64,000 nucleotides of DNA. Source: Solibacillus cecembensis (GTDB taxonomy: Bacteria > Bacillota > Bacilli > Bacillales_A > Planococcaceae). Positions 8,234 through 17,061 of this stretch are shown here, piece after piece. The DNA is taken from positions 73,115 through 137,114 of the forward strand of contig NZ_LMBZ01000015.1 in NCBI RefSeq assembly GCF_001439635.1. The letters are read 5' to 3'. Below the pieces are notes generated by a model. The model saw only the letters and a program-made list of their open reading frames with translations, searched no databases and was not told the origin of the DNA. A program made the translations under genes and the position numbers. The stretch's first letter is position 1. Every line of letters starts with the position of its first letter.

Positions 8234-10314
8234 GCTACACACTCCTCTAAACTTTGTAATCGTTGACGTACATAGTAAACGGATTTAATTCCCTTCATCC
8301 ATGCATAAATGTATACTTTAGCCAACTGCTCTGTTGTCCAGTTGTCCGTTACATAAAGTGTCATCGAAATCCCTTGGTCTACGTGTTTTTGAGAAGCTGC
8401 ATATAAATCGATTAAGTCATATGGATTAACATCATACGCTTCAACATACAAATGACTGTTATCATTTGTTAAATGTGGCATCGGATAAATTGTACGGCTA
8501 TCTGCATAATCACGTACTTCTACACGCTCTGTACTCGGAGCAATTGAAGCCGTACAACTACGAATATATGAAATACTTCCTGTCGGTGCGATAGCTAAAC
8601 GATAAGAATGGAATAAACCATATTGCATTACATCCTGCTTTAACGTTTCCCACATTTTTGGCGTAATGACTGGAATATTCCCAAGTGCTTTTAACACAAC
8701 AGGAGATAGTTCTTTTTCAACTTCATTTACATATTGATCAAAATAAATGCCTGTTGCGTAATCACTATCTTCAAAACGGTAAAACGTTTCGCCATTCGCT
8801 TTTGCAATTTCCATTGATGATTGAAGTGAATAGTAGTTCATCGCTTCCATAAAATGATCCATAAAATCAACAGAATCCTTTGAGCCATACATGATTTCTT
8901 CAGTAACAAGGTGGCCATGTAGATTCATACAACCAAGCCCAACTGAATGCATTAATTTATTGGCTTTTACAACAGACGGGACATTTTTTATGTTCGTCAT
9001 TTGAGACACATTCGTTAATAAGTGCATCGCCGTATCTACCAATGCGCCAAAATCATTTACTTTTGTTGCTGCATGAATATCAATTGAACCTAAATTACAC
9101 GATACATCTAGCCCGTATTCATTCGGTTCATCTTGATCCGTAATTAAACTTGTTTGCTGCACTTGTAAAATTTCTGTACATAAGTTTGACATCTTCACAC
9201 GGCCAATATTTTTAAGTGGGTGCACGTCATTGACATTATCATCAAAAATTTCAAATGGATAGCCCGATTCAAATTGTGCTTTTTTCACTTCTGTATAAAG
9301 TTTACGTGCGTTTAAACGCTTGATTTTACGGATTTTTGGGTTGTCTAGTAGCTCATAGTACATTTCCGAAATTGAAACCTCAGACATGCGCTTGCCGTAT
9401 TCTTTAAAAATATCGTATGGACTAAATAACACAATATCTTTATCACGTTTCATGAGGTTGAAGAAAATACTCGGAATAATAATACCCGTAGATAAAGTAG
9501 CGAGACGAATTTTATCATCTGCATTCGGTTTTTTCGATGAAATAAAATTTTCAATATCCGCGTGGAAAATATTTAAATAAACAACGCCAGAGCCATTTCG
9601 TTGACCTAGCTGATTGGAATAACTAAAAGAGTTCTCCAAAAGTTTTGCTACTGGCATTACACCGCTTGCACGATTTAAAATTTCTTTAATCGGATCACCT
9701 AATGGACGTAAATCCGTTAAGTTCACCCCAACACCACCGCCAAGACGTGATAGCTCTAGGCAATAACCAATATTTTCAGAAATACTATTCATCGAGTCAT
9801 CCATTGACAATTTAAAGCAGCTTACTAATTCCCCACGTGCTTTTTTCCCACTATTTAATGCAGTTGGCGTTGCCGGTTGGTAAGCTTCCATTATCGCTTC
9901 AACAGAACGTTCCGCTAAATCCTTGTTACCTTGTGCTAAATACAAGGCAATAATGACAATGCGGTCTTCATATTTTTCTAAAATTTCTTCCCCATCACGA
10001 CTTTTCATTGCATAGCTATCGTAAAATTTGCTGGCACTCATAAATGATGGGAAACGGAAATTATAATCATAAGCCTTTTTGTACAGATGCTTAATAAACT
10101 CCATCTCATACATGTCGATAAATTCTTTCTCATAGTACCCTTCATCAACTAAATAGCTAATTTTTTCTTCGAGATCAATAAAGTAACGTAAACGTACATT
10201 GACATATTCTAAAAAGTAACGGCGTGTCGCTTCTTGATCTTTTTCTAATTCAAGTTGACCTGTTGTGCTATAACGATTCAATACATCATTATTAAGCTTT
10301 AAATATGTTTTCAT
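8221..10314 (-). CDS. nrdE: Class Ib ribonucleotide reductase, alpha subunit
   Basis: NrdE is the catalytic subunit reducing ribonucleoside diphosphates. The 697-residue length, and a short N-terminus without an ATP cone, separate class Ib from class Ia. Visible motifs are GQRNGSGVVYLN in the barrel, MSNLCTEIL with the radical-accepting Cys and catalytic Asn/Glu, and the C-terminal cysteine pair ECVACQI, which is re-reduced by NrdH. Its ATG overlaps the nrdI stop (ATGA). Gene order nrdH-nrdI-nrdE-nrdF is the classical one. Confidence 0.97.
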   Translation of the reverse strand: MKTYLKLNNDVLNRYSTTGQLELEKDQEATRRYFLEYVNVRLRYFIDLEEKISYLVDEGYYEKEFIDMYEMEFIKHLYKKAYDYNFRFPSFMSASKFYDSYAMKSRDGEEILEKYEDRIVIIALYLAQGNKDLAERSVEAIMEAYQPATPTALNSGKKARGELVSCFKLSMDDSMNSISENIGYCLELSRLGGGVGVNLTDLRPLGDPIKEILNRASGVMPVAKLLENSFSYSNQLGQRNGSGVVYLNIFHADIENFISSKKPNADDKIRLATLSTGIIIPSIFFNLMKRDKDIVLFSPYDIFKEYGKRMSEVSISEMYYELLDNPKIRKIKRLNARKLYTEVKKAQFESGYPFEIFDDNVNDVHPLKNIGRVKMSNLCTEILQVQQTSLITDQDEPNEYGLDVSCNLGSIDIHAATKVNDFGALVDTAMHLLTNVSQMTNIKNVPSVVKANKLMHSVGLGCMNLHGHLVTEEIMYGSKDSVDFMDHFMEAMNYYSLQSSMEIAKANGETFYRFEDSDYATGIYFDQYVNEVEKELSPVVLKALGNIPVITPKMWETLKQDVMQYGLFHSYRLAIAPTGSISYIRSCTASIAPSTERVEVRDYADSRTIYPMPHLTNDNSHLYVEAYDVNPYDLIDLYAASQKHVDQGISMTLYVTDNWTTEQLAKVYIYAWMKGIKSVYYVRQRLQSLEECVACQI

Positions 10315-10670
10315 CCTAACACCCTCGTTTCATAAAATGCTTGTATTACGTCATAGTCCGCTTGATAGCCCCGTAAATCTAATTTACACACTAAAGGTAC
10401 GTCATATGTTACGGCAATTTTTTCACCAGCACCGCCAAATTGCGTATGTCCAAAGTTACTATTGCCACTAACAACTACCCCTTTACAAAATGCTTGATTC
10501 TCTTCTAAAAAATGAGACACTTTTGCAGGGACAGCTCCTAATCCATCTGTGTAAGTGATTAATAAATACGGCTCTTTCAATTGTAATCCTTCCGAAATTT
10601 CAATGGATTCCTTTTCTAACTTCGAAACAACACTACGCACATTCCCTGTACGACTCGCGTAAACAATCAT
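10311..10670 (-). CDS. nrdI: Flavodoxin-like NrdI protein
   Basis: The 119-residue flavoprotein supplies the oxidant for assembling the NrdF dimanganese-tyrosyl radical (known for class Ib systems). The FMN phosphate loop appears as SRTGNVRS at the N-terminus, and the NrdI-type VVSGNSNFGHTQFGGAG block forms the flavin environment. It overlaps nrdH and nrdE by 4 bp at each end (ATGA), so translation of the three is probably coupled. Confidence 0.95.
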   Translation of the reverse strand: MIVYASRTGNVRSVVSKLEKESIEISEGLQLKEPYLLITYTDGLGAVPAKVSHFLEENQAFCKGVVVSGNSNFGHTQFGGAGEKIAVTYDVPLVCKLDLRGYQADYDVIQAFYETRVLG

Positions 10671-10891
10671 TGTGTAATCAACTCAATTTGAGCAATAATC
10701 TCCTTAACATCTGCTATAAACATTCCGTCCACTTCTAAAATGGGCACGCTTAAAAGACCTGCATCTATAATTTTTTGCTTTGCTTGTTCATCGTGATCAA
10801 TATTAATAATTTCCGCTTCAAGTCCTGCATTTTGCAATTCAGATTTCACCCATAGACATTTCGGACAAATTGTTTTCGTATAAAGTTTCAT
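10667..10891 (-). CDS. nrdH: Glutaredoxin-like NrdH redoxin
   Basis: The 74-residue thioredoxin-fold protein has the redox motif CPKC at residues 9-12 and the cis-proline segment LSVPILEVDG. NrdH proteins accept electrons from thioredoxin reductase and reduce the NrdE C-terminal cysteines. The more usual NrdH motif is CVQC or CMQC; CPKC is a variant. It is the first gene of the operon, about 210 nt downstream of the riboswitch terminator, with a dispersed repeat in between. Confidence 0.92.
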   Translation of the reverse strand: MKLYTKTICPKCLWVKSELQNAGLEAEIINIDHDEQAKQKIIDAGLLSVPILEVDGMFIADVKEIIAQIELITQ

Positions 10892-10914
10892 ATAAATTCC
10901 TCTTTTCGTAAATA

Positions 10915-11096
10915 ATCAATTACGCCTCGGCGTAATTGTGTCCAGATTTTTTCAAGCTCGCTTGAAAAAATCCCCTAAAAAATCTGTGACATCCGCCGGG
11001 GCTTAACTTGATTCAGCCGGGGTTTGAATCCCACTGAATAGAATTTGCCTATTTGGCACTCATCCCCCGCTTATAGTAGTAGGAGACTTCGGCTGA
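10915..11096. repeat. Dispersed repeat, copy A (longest)
   Basis: It begins with the palindrome CAATTACGCCTCGG followed by CGTAATTG (10917-10938), then GTCCAGATTTTTTCAAGC with its mirror CTTGAAAAAATC. A GC-rich stretch follows, with CCGCCGGGG, GATTCAGCCGGG and CCACTGAATA, ending near CGGCTGAA. Related shorter copies occur at 22655-22763 and 35780-35820. It lies in the nrdH leader, after the riboswitch terminator. It encodes nothing and is probably a non-autonomous, hairpin-forming element. Confidence 0.7.
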
Positions 11097-11100
11097 AACA

Positions 11101-11135
11101 AATTAAAAAGGCTATCTCTTTTAACAGAGATAGCC
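11101..11135 (-). terminator. Terminator in the expression platform of the nrd riboswitch
   Basis: GGCTATCTCT (11110-11119 on the plus strand) pairs with AGAGATAGCC (11126-11135) and is followed on the minus strand by TTTTTAATT. Its position between the aptamer and nrdH makes it the likely switching terminator. Confidence 0.85.
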
Positions 11136-11218
11136 GAAAATGGAAACGTTAATAATACCCAAAAATGGTGACGTCCCCATTTCTTAGTCCCCGAAGAAAT
11201 GATCGATTTGTTTTAATA

Positions 11219-11368
11219 AAGGCAGGTCTCCTGGCTTTGCTTCATTCTCTGATTTCCTTCCCATACGAATGTACAGTGGATTTAATCATCGTCAGCTTCA
11301 CAGTTGCGGGGACAGCGTCGGTATTACACCGAACTTCCCTTTTAAACTACATATAGTAGCACCTTCGT
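11219..11368 (-). ncRNA. Cobalamin (AdoCbl) riboswitch upstream of nrdHIEF-dut
   Basis: Read on the minus strand, the aptamer shows in order GGTGC, TTAAAAGGGAA, the GGTG...ACCG arm, GCTGTCCCCGCAACTGT, the B12-box-like TCCACTGTA, GGGAAGG and AGCCAGGAGACCTGCC (11221-11236). This is the standard order of a cobalamin riboswitch. With the terminator at 11101-11135 it should stop transcription into nrdH when adenosylcobalamin is plentiful. Control of class I reductase genes by B12 switches is known in Streptomyces, where a B12-dependent class II enzyme takes over. Confidence 0.93.
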
Positions 11369-11375
11369 AAAACGA

Positions 11376-11391
11376 ACACAATATATTGTTG
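11376..11391. promoter_or_regulatory. NrdR-box-like operator
   Basis: The palindrome ACAATATATTGT (11378-11389) within ACACAATATATTGTTG fits the NrdR box consensus closely. It lies just downstream of the -10 of the nrd promoter, where a repressor could block initiation. A second weak match, CTACATATAGTAG at 11347-11359, is about three helical turns away, but it also forms a stem of the aptamer. Confidence 0.6.
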
Positions 11392-11404
11392 TTTAATAGA
11401 CCTA

Positions 11405-11433
11405 AGTGTACCATCCTTCATTTAAAAAGTAAA
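11405..11433 (-). promoter_or_regulatory. Sigma-A promoter of the nrd operon
   Basis: On the minus strand TTTACT (-35, 11428-11433) and TACACT (-10, 11405-11410) are separated by exactly 17 bp. They lie immediately upstream of the riboswitch. Both hexamers are one to two bases from consensus. Confidence 0.65.
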
Positions 11434-11672
11434 TCTTGAATAACGATTAACTTGAAGTGAAATAATTCAATCTTATCAGCTTAACAATTCAAAGTAACCA
11501 ATTGCTTATTGCTGATAAATTAAATATGAATTGGTTTAATATAATAATCCATCAAATATTTTACCAAAATAGAGTATATCATAAATGGGACAACACCAAA
11601 ATCTGTTCTTGCCATATCCCTCCCTTTTTTAGAATAGAAAAAGGCTGCATGGAATAGAGGGGTGGCAAATTT

Positions 11673-11778
11673 GGCTCTAACTCGCTGATATTGGCTATTA
11701 ACGATCGTAATATGGCTATAATCCGCGTAAATTTGGCTATTACAGCTAACTAATTGGCTATTAACCTGAAATTCCAGT
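11673..11778. repeat. 21-bp tandem repeat array in gene-free DNA
   Basis: The core GGCT(A/C)TAA or GGCTATTA recurs at 11673, 11693, 11714, 11735 and 11756, giving periods of 20, 21, 21 and 21 bp. Between cores the sequence is diverged but ends in TAATTT-like bases. A minus-strand open frame across it is created by the 7-codon period and lacks other support, so I do not call a gene. The surrounding 11440-11900 shows no coding potential. Confidence 0.7.
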
Positions 11779-11903
11779 AAAAAAACGCTCAAAATGCATG
11801 TGGTTTGAAGGAAAAAGTTTATTTTACTTGAATCAGTTTCACTTAGTCAATGCCATACAGCTTTTAATATGAAGTCACTTAGTAGGGCCCACCGTTTTCG
11901 CAA

Positions 11904-11946
11904 TAAAAAAACAGGGACGCTATCCAATCAACGTTCCTGTTTTTTA
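11904..11946. terminator. Terminator of the MFS transporter gene
   Basis: AAAAAACAGGGACG pairs with CGTTCCTGTTTTTT around CTATCCAATCAA. It has T runs on both strands, 50 bp after the MFS stop. Confidence 0.85.
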
Positions 11947-11997
11947 TGTGATTTTGCCAAAATGAAAGGAAATCTTTTATTATTTGACTAACAAAGT

Positions 11998-13362
11998 TTA
12001 TAAACTATTCGCAGGAGCTTTTACATTTGTGACTTTATTAGATATTGTGCTCTTTTCTACCGTGTAGTCTGCACGTTCTTCACGAATAAAACTCATAGCG
12101 ATTGCACCAAAAATCGCCGCAATACCAATTGCCATAAAGTTAATCTGTGGTTGTAAATTAAATGTTAACAAAATCCCCATATACGTTGGGGCAACAATGG
12201 AACCAATACGTCCAAAAGCCATTGTACTACCGAGTGCAGCCGCGCGTACATCGACTGAATAATATTCCGCTACATAGGCATTCGACATATTTTGTAAGCC
12301 AAGTGAAGCAGCACCAATAATAACAATTAACCCATAAGCAACATAAATATTTTTCGAAAAACCAATCAGTGTCAGTGATACCGCTCCAACTAAATAAAGT
12401 GGGATAAGGACACGTTTGAAACCAAAATATTTAATGAAATTGCCGAATACCATTGTGCCAGCAATTGAACCGAATTGTAGCGCTACAATAAACATCAAAC
12501 TCGATTTTAAGTCATAGCCTGCATTCATCATTAATGTTGGAAGCCATGTATTTAAAGAATACATTAAGATAAATGTACAGAAGCATGATAACCAAAACAT
12601 CGTCGTACTTAAAGCTAGTTTATTTTTGAACAGATCGCGTACTGGCGACTTTTGACTTGCTAGCTGCTCAGCAAATGTAAATTGAACATCTTTCGGAAGC
12701 GTCGGCTCTATTTTTCGAAGGACAGCAGCTAGCGCTTTCGTATCCTTTTGTTGAACTAAAGAATTAAGGGATTCTGGAATGATACGCACGATAAATGGCA
12801 AGATAAGCAGTGGTAAACCGGCAATCCAATAAACAGGTTGCCACCCGAATTTTTCTAGAAATACTTGTCCACTAAATGAGGCAAGCATCGCACCTACAGA
12901 GTACCCGCAAAAAATGAATGAAATAATAGCCGCACGATGTTTTGTCGGGGCATATTCTGAAATTAAAGCAGCAACATTCGGCATAACTCCCCCAAATCCT
13001 AATCCTGCAATGACACGACAAATGATAAATAAGAGAGGCGTTGTTGCAAATCCAGATAATAATGTAAATAAACTAAAAAGGAAGGTTGTAAAAATAATAA
13101 TATTTTTTCTTCCAAAACGATCTGCATACAAACCGAATAAGACCGCACCAATTGCCGTTCCCATCGTTGTATAACTACTAATTGATCCAGCTACGATATT
13201 AGAGAATCCCCATTCTTCTTTTAACAAAGGAATGGTCGCCCCATAAATAACAACATCATAGCCGTCGAACATCATAATAAAAAACAAACAAATGATTAAA
13301 ATATAATGAAAGCCTTTTAACTTACTGTGATTAACTATTTCAATAGGGTTGACTGTATTCAT
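11998..13362 (-). CDS. MFS transporter, aromatic acid:H+ symporter (AAHS)-like
   Basis: The 454-residue protein has about 12 membrane segments. Typical MFS motifs are GLYADRFGRKN in loop 2-3, the DGYDVVIYGATIPLL block in the first helix that is characteristic of the AAHS (BenK/PcaK/MhpT) family, and RVIAGLGFGGVMPN in helix 4. Substrates in the family are benzoate-type acids. I choose ATG 13362 because GGAGGATATC precedes it; the upstream extension has no binding site. It follows the MetE-like gene by about 160 bp on the same strand and may be co-regulated by the LysR gene further up. Confidence 0.9.
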   Translation of the reverse strand: MNTVNPIEIVNHSKLKGFHYILIICLFFIMMFDGYDVVIYGATIPLLKEEWGFSNIVAGSISSYTTMGTAIGAVLFGLYADRFGRKNIIIFTTFLFSLFTLLSGFATTPLLFIICRVIAGLGFGGVMPNVAALISEYAPTKHRAAIISFIFCGYSVGAMLASFSGQVFLEKFGWQPVYWIAGLPLLILPFIVRIIPESLNSLVQQKDTKALAAVLRKIEPTLPKDVQFTFAEQLASQKSPVRDLFKNKLALSTTMFWLSCFCTFILMYSLNTWLPTLMMNAGYDLKSSLMFIVALQFGSIAGTMVFGNFIKYFGFKRVLIPLYLVGAVSLTLIGFSKNIYVAYGLIVIIGAASLGLQNMSNAYVAEYYSVDVRAAALGSTMAFGRIGSIVAPTYMGILLTFNLQPQINFMAIGIAAIFGAIAMSFIREERADYTVEKSTISNKVTNVKAPANSL

Positions 13363-13524
13363 GATATCCTCCAATATGTATATTGTATTTATGAGCGTGG
13401 CTATCATCTTTAGCAAGGAAATCAAAATTTCCATTTAAAGATAATAGCCTTTCCTCTAAAAAGTAGACGAACTAGTTATTTGTCTATTTTTCTTGCAAAC
13501 CATTCAATCTTTGCAGAGAATACC

Positions 13525-14628
13525 TTATTGCCAGATTTCGTCTGCAATTTCTTTAACAAAGCGAAGTTTCTCCCATTGTTGTTCTTCTGTTAAAATATTA
13601 CCTTCTTCTGTCGATGAAAAGCCGCATTGTGGACTTAAACAAAGCTGTTCAAGTGGTACATATGTTGCCGCTTCTGCAATACGCGCTTTAATATATTCCT
13701 TCTCTTCTAATTCCCCTGACTTAGAAGTGATTAAACCTAATACAATTTTTAAATCTTTACGGTTAACGTATTTTAATGATTCGAAACTTCCTGAACGCTC
13801 GTCGTCAAACTCTAGGAATAAACCATCTACATGTAAACCTCCAAAAATGACTTCAGAAGCATAATCATAGCCACCACTTGAGAAATAATTCGATTTATAG
13901 TTACCTCGGCAAATATGCATTGTTACGATTAAATCTTCTGGTTTATGAGCAATGGATTCATTAATCATACGTTGTAATACTTTTAATTCTTCCGCTGGTT
14001 CTAAACCTCGCTCACGCAGCTTGTTATGTCCCTCTTCTGAAAAGAAATCTGCCCAAGCCGTATCGTCTAATTGTAAATAGCGGCATCCTGCATCATAAAA
14101 TGCTTGGATCGCTTTTTGATAAGCTAAAATCGTATCTTGCTGGAATTTCTCTCGGTCTTCGTATTTTTCGAATTCGATATCCGCGCGACATAAAAGCATG
14201 TTCGGACTTGGAATCGTTTGTTTTGCCACTGCGTCTCCAGCATGTTCTTTTAAAAATTTAAAATGCTCTACAAATGAATGTGTTGAAAAATCGATATTGC
14301 CAACAACACGAATACCGCCTTTACGTGTCTCCATTTTGTGGAATTTCAAACCCGTTTCTTTCGCGTATAATTCAACGCCATCAAGCTCGCCTAAAAAATC
14401 AAAATGCCACCAGCTTCTACGGAATTCGCCATCTGTAACGCCTAGTATCCCATTTTCTTTTTGCTTTTCAATAATGCGGATAATCTCATCATTTTCTACA
14501 TTCGTTAATTCGTCATATGTGATTGCACCCGATTTATATTGTTCACGTGCTTGTAATAAATTTATAGGACGTAATAAGCTCCCTACATGATCATGTCGAA
14601 ATGGTGAAGTGATGTTTTTTACTGTCAT
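13525..14628 (-). CDS. MetE C-terminal-like methyltransferase (YxjG/YxjH family)
   Basis: The 367-residue protein matches the catalytic half of cobalamin-independent methionine synthase. Zinc ligands are all visible: His and Cys in MHICRG, Glu in FLEFDDE and Cys in SPQCGF. The N-terminal FRHDHVGSLLRP and DGEFRRSWWHFDF blocks are typical of YxjG/YxjH. Stand-alone members transfer methyl groups to a thiol, with the methyl donor generally undefined. B. subtilis yxjG/yxjH have S-box leaders; none is seen here, and a LysR gene is upstream instead. The pairing with an AAHS-type carrier suggests that an imported methylated compound is the donor (inference). Confidence 0.9.
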   Translation of the reverse strand: MTVKNITSPFRHDHVGSLLRPINLLQAREQYKSGAITYDELTNVENDEIIRIIEKQKENGILGVTDGEFRRSWWHFDFLGELDGVELYAKETGLKFHKMETRKGGIRVVGNIDFSTHSFVEHFKFLKEHAGDAVAKQTIPSPNMLLCRADIEFEKYEDREKFQQDTILAYQKAIQAFYDAGCRYLQLDDTAWADFFSEEGHNKLRERGLEPAEELKVLQRMINESIAHKPEDLIVTMHICRGNYKSNYFSSGGYDYASEVIFGGLHVDGLFLEFDDERSGSFESLKYVNRKDLKIVLGLITSKSGELEEKEYIKARIAEAATYVPLEQLCLSPQCGFSSTEEGNILTEEQQWEKLRFVKEIADEIWQ

Positions 14629-14732
14629 AGTGTGTATCCCCTTTAATTTGTAATGTAAGGAGATTGTAGCATGATTAAATTGCTAGTAGATAACACATAA
14701 AATGTATCACTAGCTATAGTTTAAAACTATGG

Positions 14733-15644
14733 CTAAACCAATTCTTCAGCAATTGTTTCTTTTAAATATTCAATATAAATATTCGCCAAAGGGCTATTTT
14801 TCACATTTTTATGTGTAATATACCCTACTGTAATCCGTTCATCCACATGCAAAGGAACCGAAACGATATCTTTACTATTTAGTTTATGACTAATCACACC
14901 CGTAGAAATTGTATAACCATTCAATCCAATTAATAAATTAAAAAGCGTAGCCCGGTCACTCACGCGAATATTTTTAGGCCTAGAAATCGTACTTAAAATT
15001 TCCTCAGAAAAATAAAAAGAATTATAGTCCCCTTGTTCGAAGGAAAGATACGGATAAGGGATCAAATCTGTTAATGTCACAAAATCTTGCTTTGCGAGTG
15101 GATTTTGTGAGCTAATAAATACGTGTGGCTTTGCTTCAAACAGCTCATGAAAAATGAGATTATCTTCTCTAAGAAATTTATGAATTACTTTTTTATTGAA
15201 ATCATTCACATATAAAATACCAATTTCACTATGTAGATTTTTCACATCTTCAATAATTTCATAAGTTTTCGTTTCTCTTAACGTAAATTCGTATTCATCT
15301 CGATCGTAATCTTTTAGCAAGCGTACAAATGCACTTACCGCAAACGCATAATGCTGGGCGGATACGGAGAAATGTTGTTGCGATGATTGCGTAGTTGAAT
15401 ACCGATTTTCTAAAAGAGCGGCTTGTTCAACTACTTGACGAGCATAACCTAAAAACTCCGCTCCTTCAGGTGTCATGATAATTCCTTTGTTCGTTCTCAA
15501 GAAAATTACAATACCCACTTCATTTTCTAACTCCTTTAGCGCATTCGAAAGGCTTGGCTGGCTAATAAATAAATTTTGAGCCGCTTTACTAATTGAACGA
15601 CTTCTCGCAACCTCGATCACATATTTTAACTGTTGTAATGTCAT
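14733..15644 (-). CDS. LysR family transcriptional regulator
   Basis: A 303-residue LysR protein with N-terminal winged helix (MTLQQLKYVIEVARSRSISK, then AAQNLFISQPSLSNALKELE) and a periplasmic-binding-like effector domain (about residues 90-295). I start it at ATG 15644, preceded by AAAGAGGG; the longer frame to 15755 has no binding site. It lies about 100 bp upstream of the MetE-like gene in the same direction, unusual for LysR proteins that mostly read away from their targets. The effector is unknown. Confidence 0.92.
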   Translation of the reverse strand: MTLQQLKYVIEVARSRSISKAAQNLFISQPSLSNALKELENEVGIVIFLRTNKGIIMTPEGAEFLGYARQVVEQAALLENRYSTTQSSQQHFSVSAQHYAFAVSAFVRLLKDYDRDEYEFTLRETKTYEIIEDVKNLHSEIGILYVNDFNKKVIHKFLREDNLIFHELFEAKPHVFISSQNPLAKQDFVTLTDLIPYPYLSFEQGDYNSFYFSEEILSTISRPKNIRVSDRATLFNLLIGLNGYTISTGVISHKLNSKDIVSVPLHVDERITVGYITHKNVKNSPLANIYIEYLKETIAEELV

Positions 15645-15983
15645 TATTTTCCCTCTTTCCGTTATGTGCAGGAAGACCCCCTTGGCTTTGCTTTGCTTTT
15701 TTACCAAGAAAGTAAACGCATAATTATTAAACATAGCAGTACTATGTATTACCATTCTAGCATTGCTCTATAACTCATCCCCAACATTAGGCGATTATGC
15801 TAGAATAAGAACATCCATTTCATGTAAGTATATAGGTGGTTATATATGTTGGTAACTTATGAAGCAATGAATATACTATTAAAAATAACTACCTTTTTCG
15901 CCTCATAACAAACATAGATACAGAACATTTCCTATGCTAAAATATTTATTTGTAATTGGTCAATACTTCTTAAGGAGAATGTA

Positions 15984-16841
15984 ATGCAAAAAATTCACTA
16001 TTTAACATTCATCACTTTTCCAGCTATTTTACTAGGTGCAATCATTATGTACATAAACGATATACCAAAAAGTATTTGGTTACAAAATATTATTGTTACA
16101 GTACTTTTCACCTTACTATCCTTCCTCATGTTTAAGAAGAAAAAAATCAATCCGAACACAAAAGGAAAACTCTATTTGCCGGTTGTTACAATTATGATTT
16201 TATTGTTATTGACCTTCCTTGACTCTGGGGTAGAGGGAATTCATAGATGGCTTACATTAGGACCCATTAGCATTAATATATCGATTGTTTTTTTGCCTTT
16301 ACTTCTTATACTACTTAGTACATTATTATCGAAAAATCAATGGTGGAAATCCTATCTAATTGTTCTCACTACATCCTTTTTATTAGTTTTACAACCTGAT
16401 GCATCAACTGTTACAGCATTTGTAATTTCAACTTTAGTTTTATTCGTATGTAACATAAATCGGTATAGCATTCGCTTTACTCTATTGCTTATTCCATTAA
16501 CCTTTGTTATTATTTCTTGGATTTTTATAGATAGTTTAGCACCTGTTCCATATGTAGAAGATATCTTGTTTATGGCAAAAGATTTAGGATCCCTATGGTT
16601 TATCATTGCTTTAACTTCACTATTCATCCTTATCATACCGTTCTTGTTTTTCCCGCCTAAAAAGCAAAAAATCACATCCATTAGTTTAGGTATATACTTT
16701 CTTACACTATTAATCACTACATTTTTTGGACACTTTCCCGTTATTTTAATGGGCTACGGCATTTCCCCGATTATTGGGTACTTTATAAGTATCAATTGGC
16801 TCATTCAAAGTAAGCAAGAAGAGCATTCTAAGGTACCATAA
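15984..16841 (+). CDS. Small SEDS-like polytopic membrane protein
   Basis: The 285-residue protein has about eight to nine membrane segments. It contains GIHRWLTLGPISINIS near residue 80 and LQPDASTVTAF near residue 130, spaced as the G-x-x-RW-x-x-LG...PSE and QPD-x-GT motifs of SEDS glycosyltransferases (FtsW/RodA/SpoVE). PVPYVEDILF follows, at the place of the SEDS RPYQ-x-R segment. It is about 100 residues shorter than SEDS proteins and lacks their C-terminal helices and the conserved KGW-type loops. The SEDS link is by eye. The ATG follows TTAAGGAG. A decayed partial copy lies at 17975-18128. Confidence 0.6.
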   Translation: MQKIHYLTFITFPAILLGAIIMYINDIPKSIWLQNIIVTVLFTLLSFLMFKKKKINPNTKGKLYLPVVTIMILLLLTFLDSGVEGIHRWLTLGPISINISIVFLPLLLILLSTLLSKNQWWKSYLIVLTTSFLLVLQPDASTVTAFVISTLVLFVCNINRYSIRFTLLLIPLTFVIISWIFIDSLAPVPYVEDILFMAKDLGSLWFIIALTSLFILIIPFLFFPPKKQKITSISLGIYFLTLLITTFFGHFPVILMGYGISPIIGYFISINWLIQSKQEEHSKVP

Positions 16842-16954
16842 ATTACGTGATTTTACGTAAGTAGAATCCACCCTATCAGCACATAAATCATTTGCATATG
16901 CTGAAATCCCAAATTCAGCATACGCGCTATTTCCAAATAAACGTTTTGAAACAA

Positions 16955-17003
16955 TAAAAACAGTAAGAACTGCTTTTGAATTAGCAACTCTTACTGTTTG
17001 TTA
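16955..17003. terminator. Bidirectional terminator between convergent genes
   Basis: AACAGTAAG pairs with CTTACTGTT around a partly paired ACTGC...GCAAC loop. It lies between the SEDS-like gene (+) and the hydrolase (-). Confidence 0.65.
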
Positions 17004-17061
17004 TTCGTTATTTACCACATAAAGGATATTTCCTTTGAAACCTATGAAATGAATTTACTTG

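Noticed and set aside
11345..11360. Second NrdR box
   Set aside because: The palindrome CTACATATAGTAG lies about three turns from the first box but is better explained as a stem of the cobalamin aptamer.
11520..11792. 90-codon minus-strand frame over the 21-bp repeats
   Set aside because: It exists because 21 bp is a multiple of three; there is no ribosome binding site and no family, and the repeated NSQ-type units mirror the DNA repeat.
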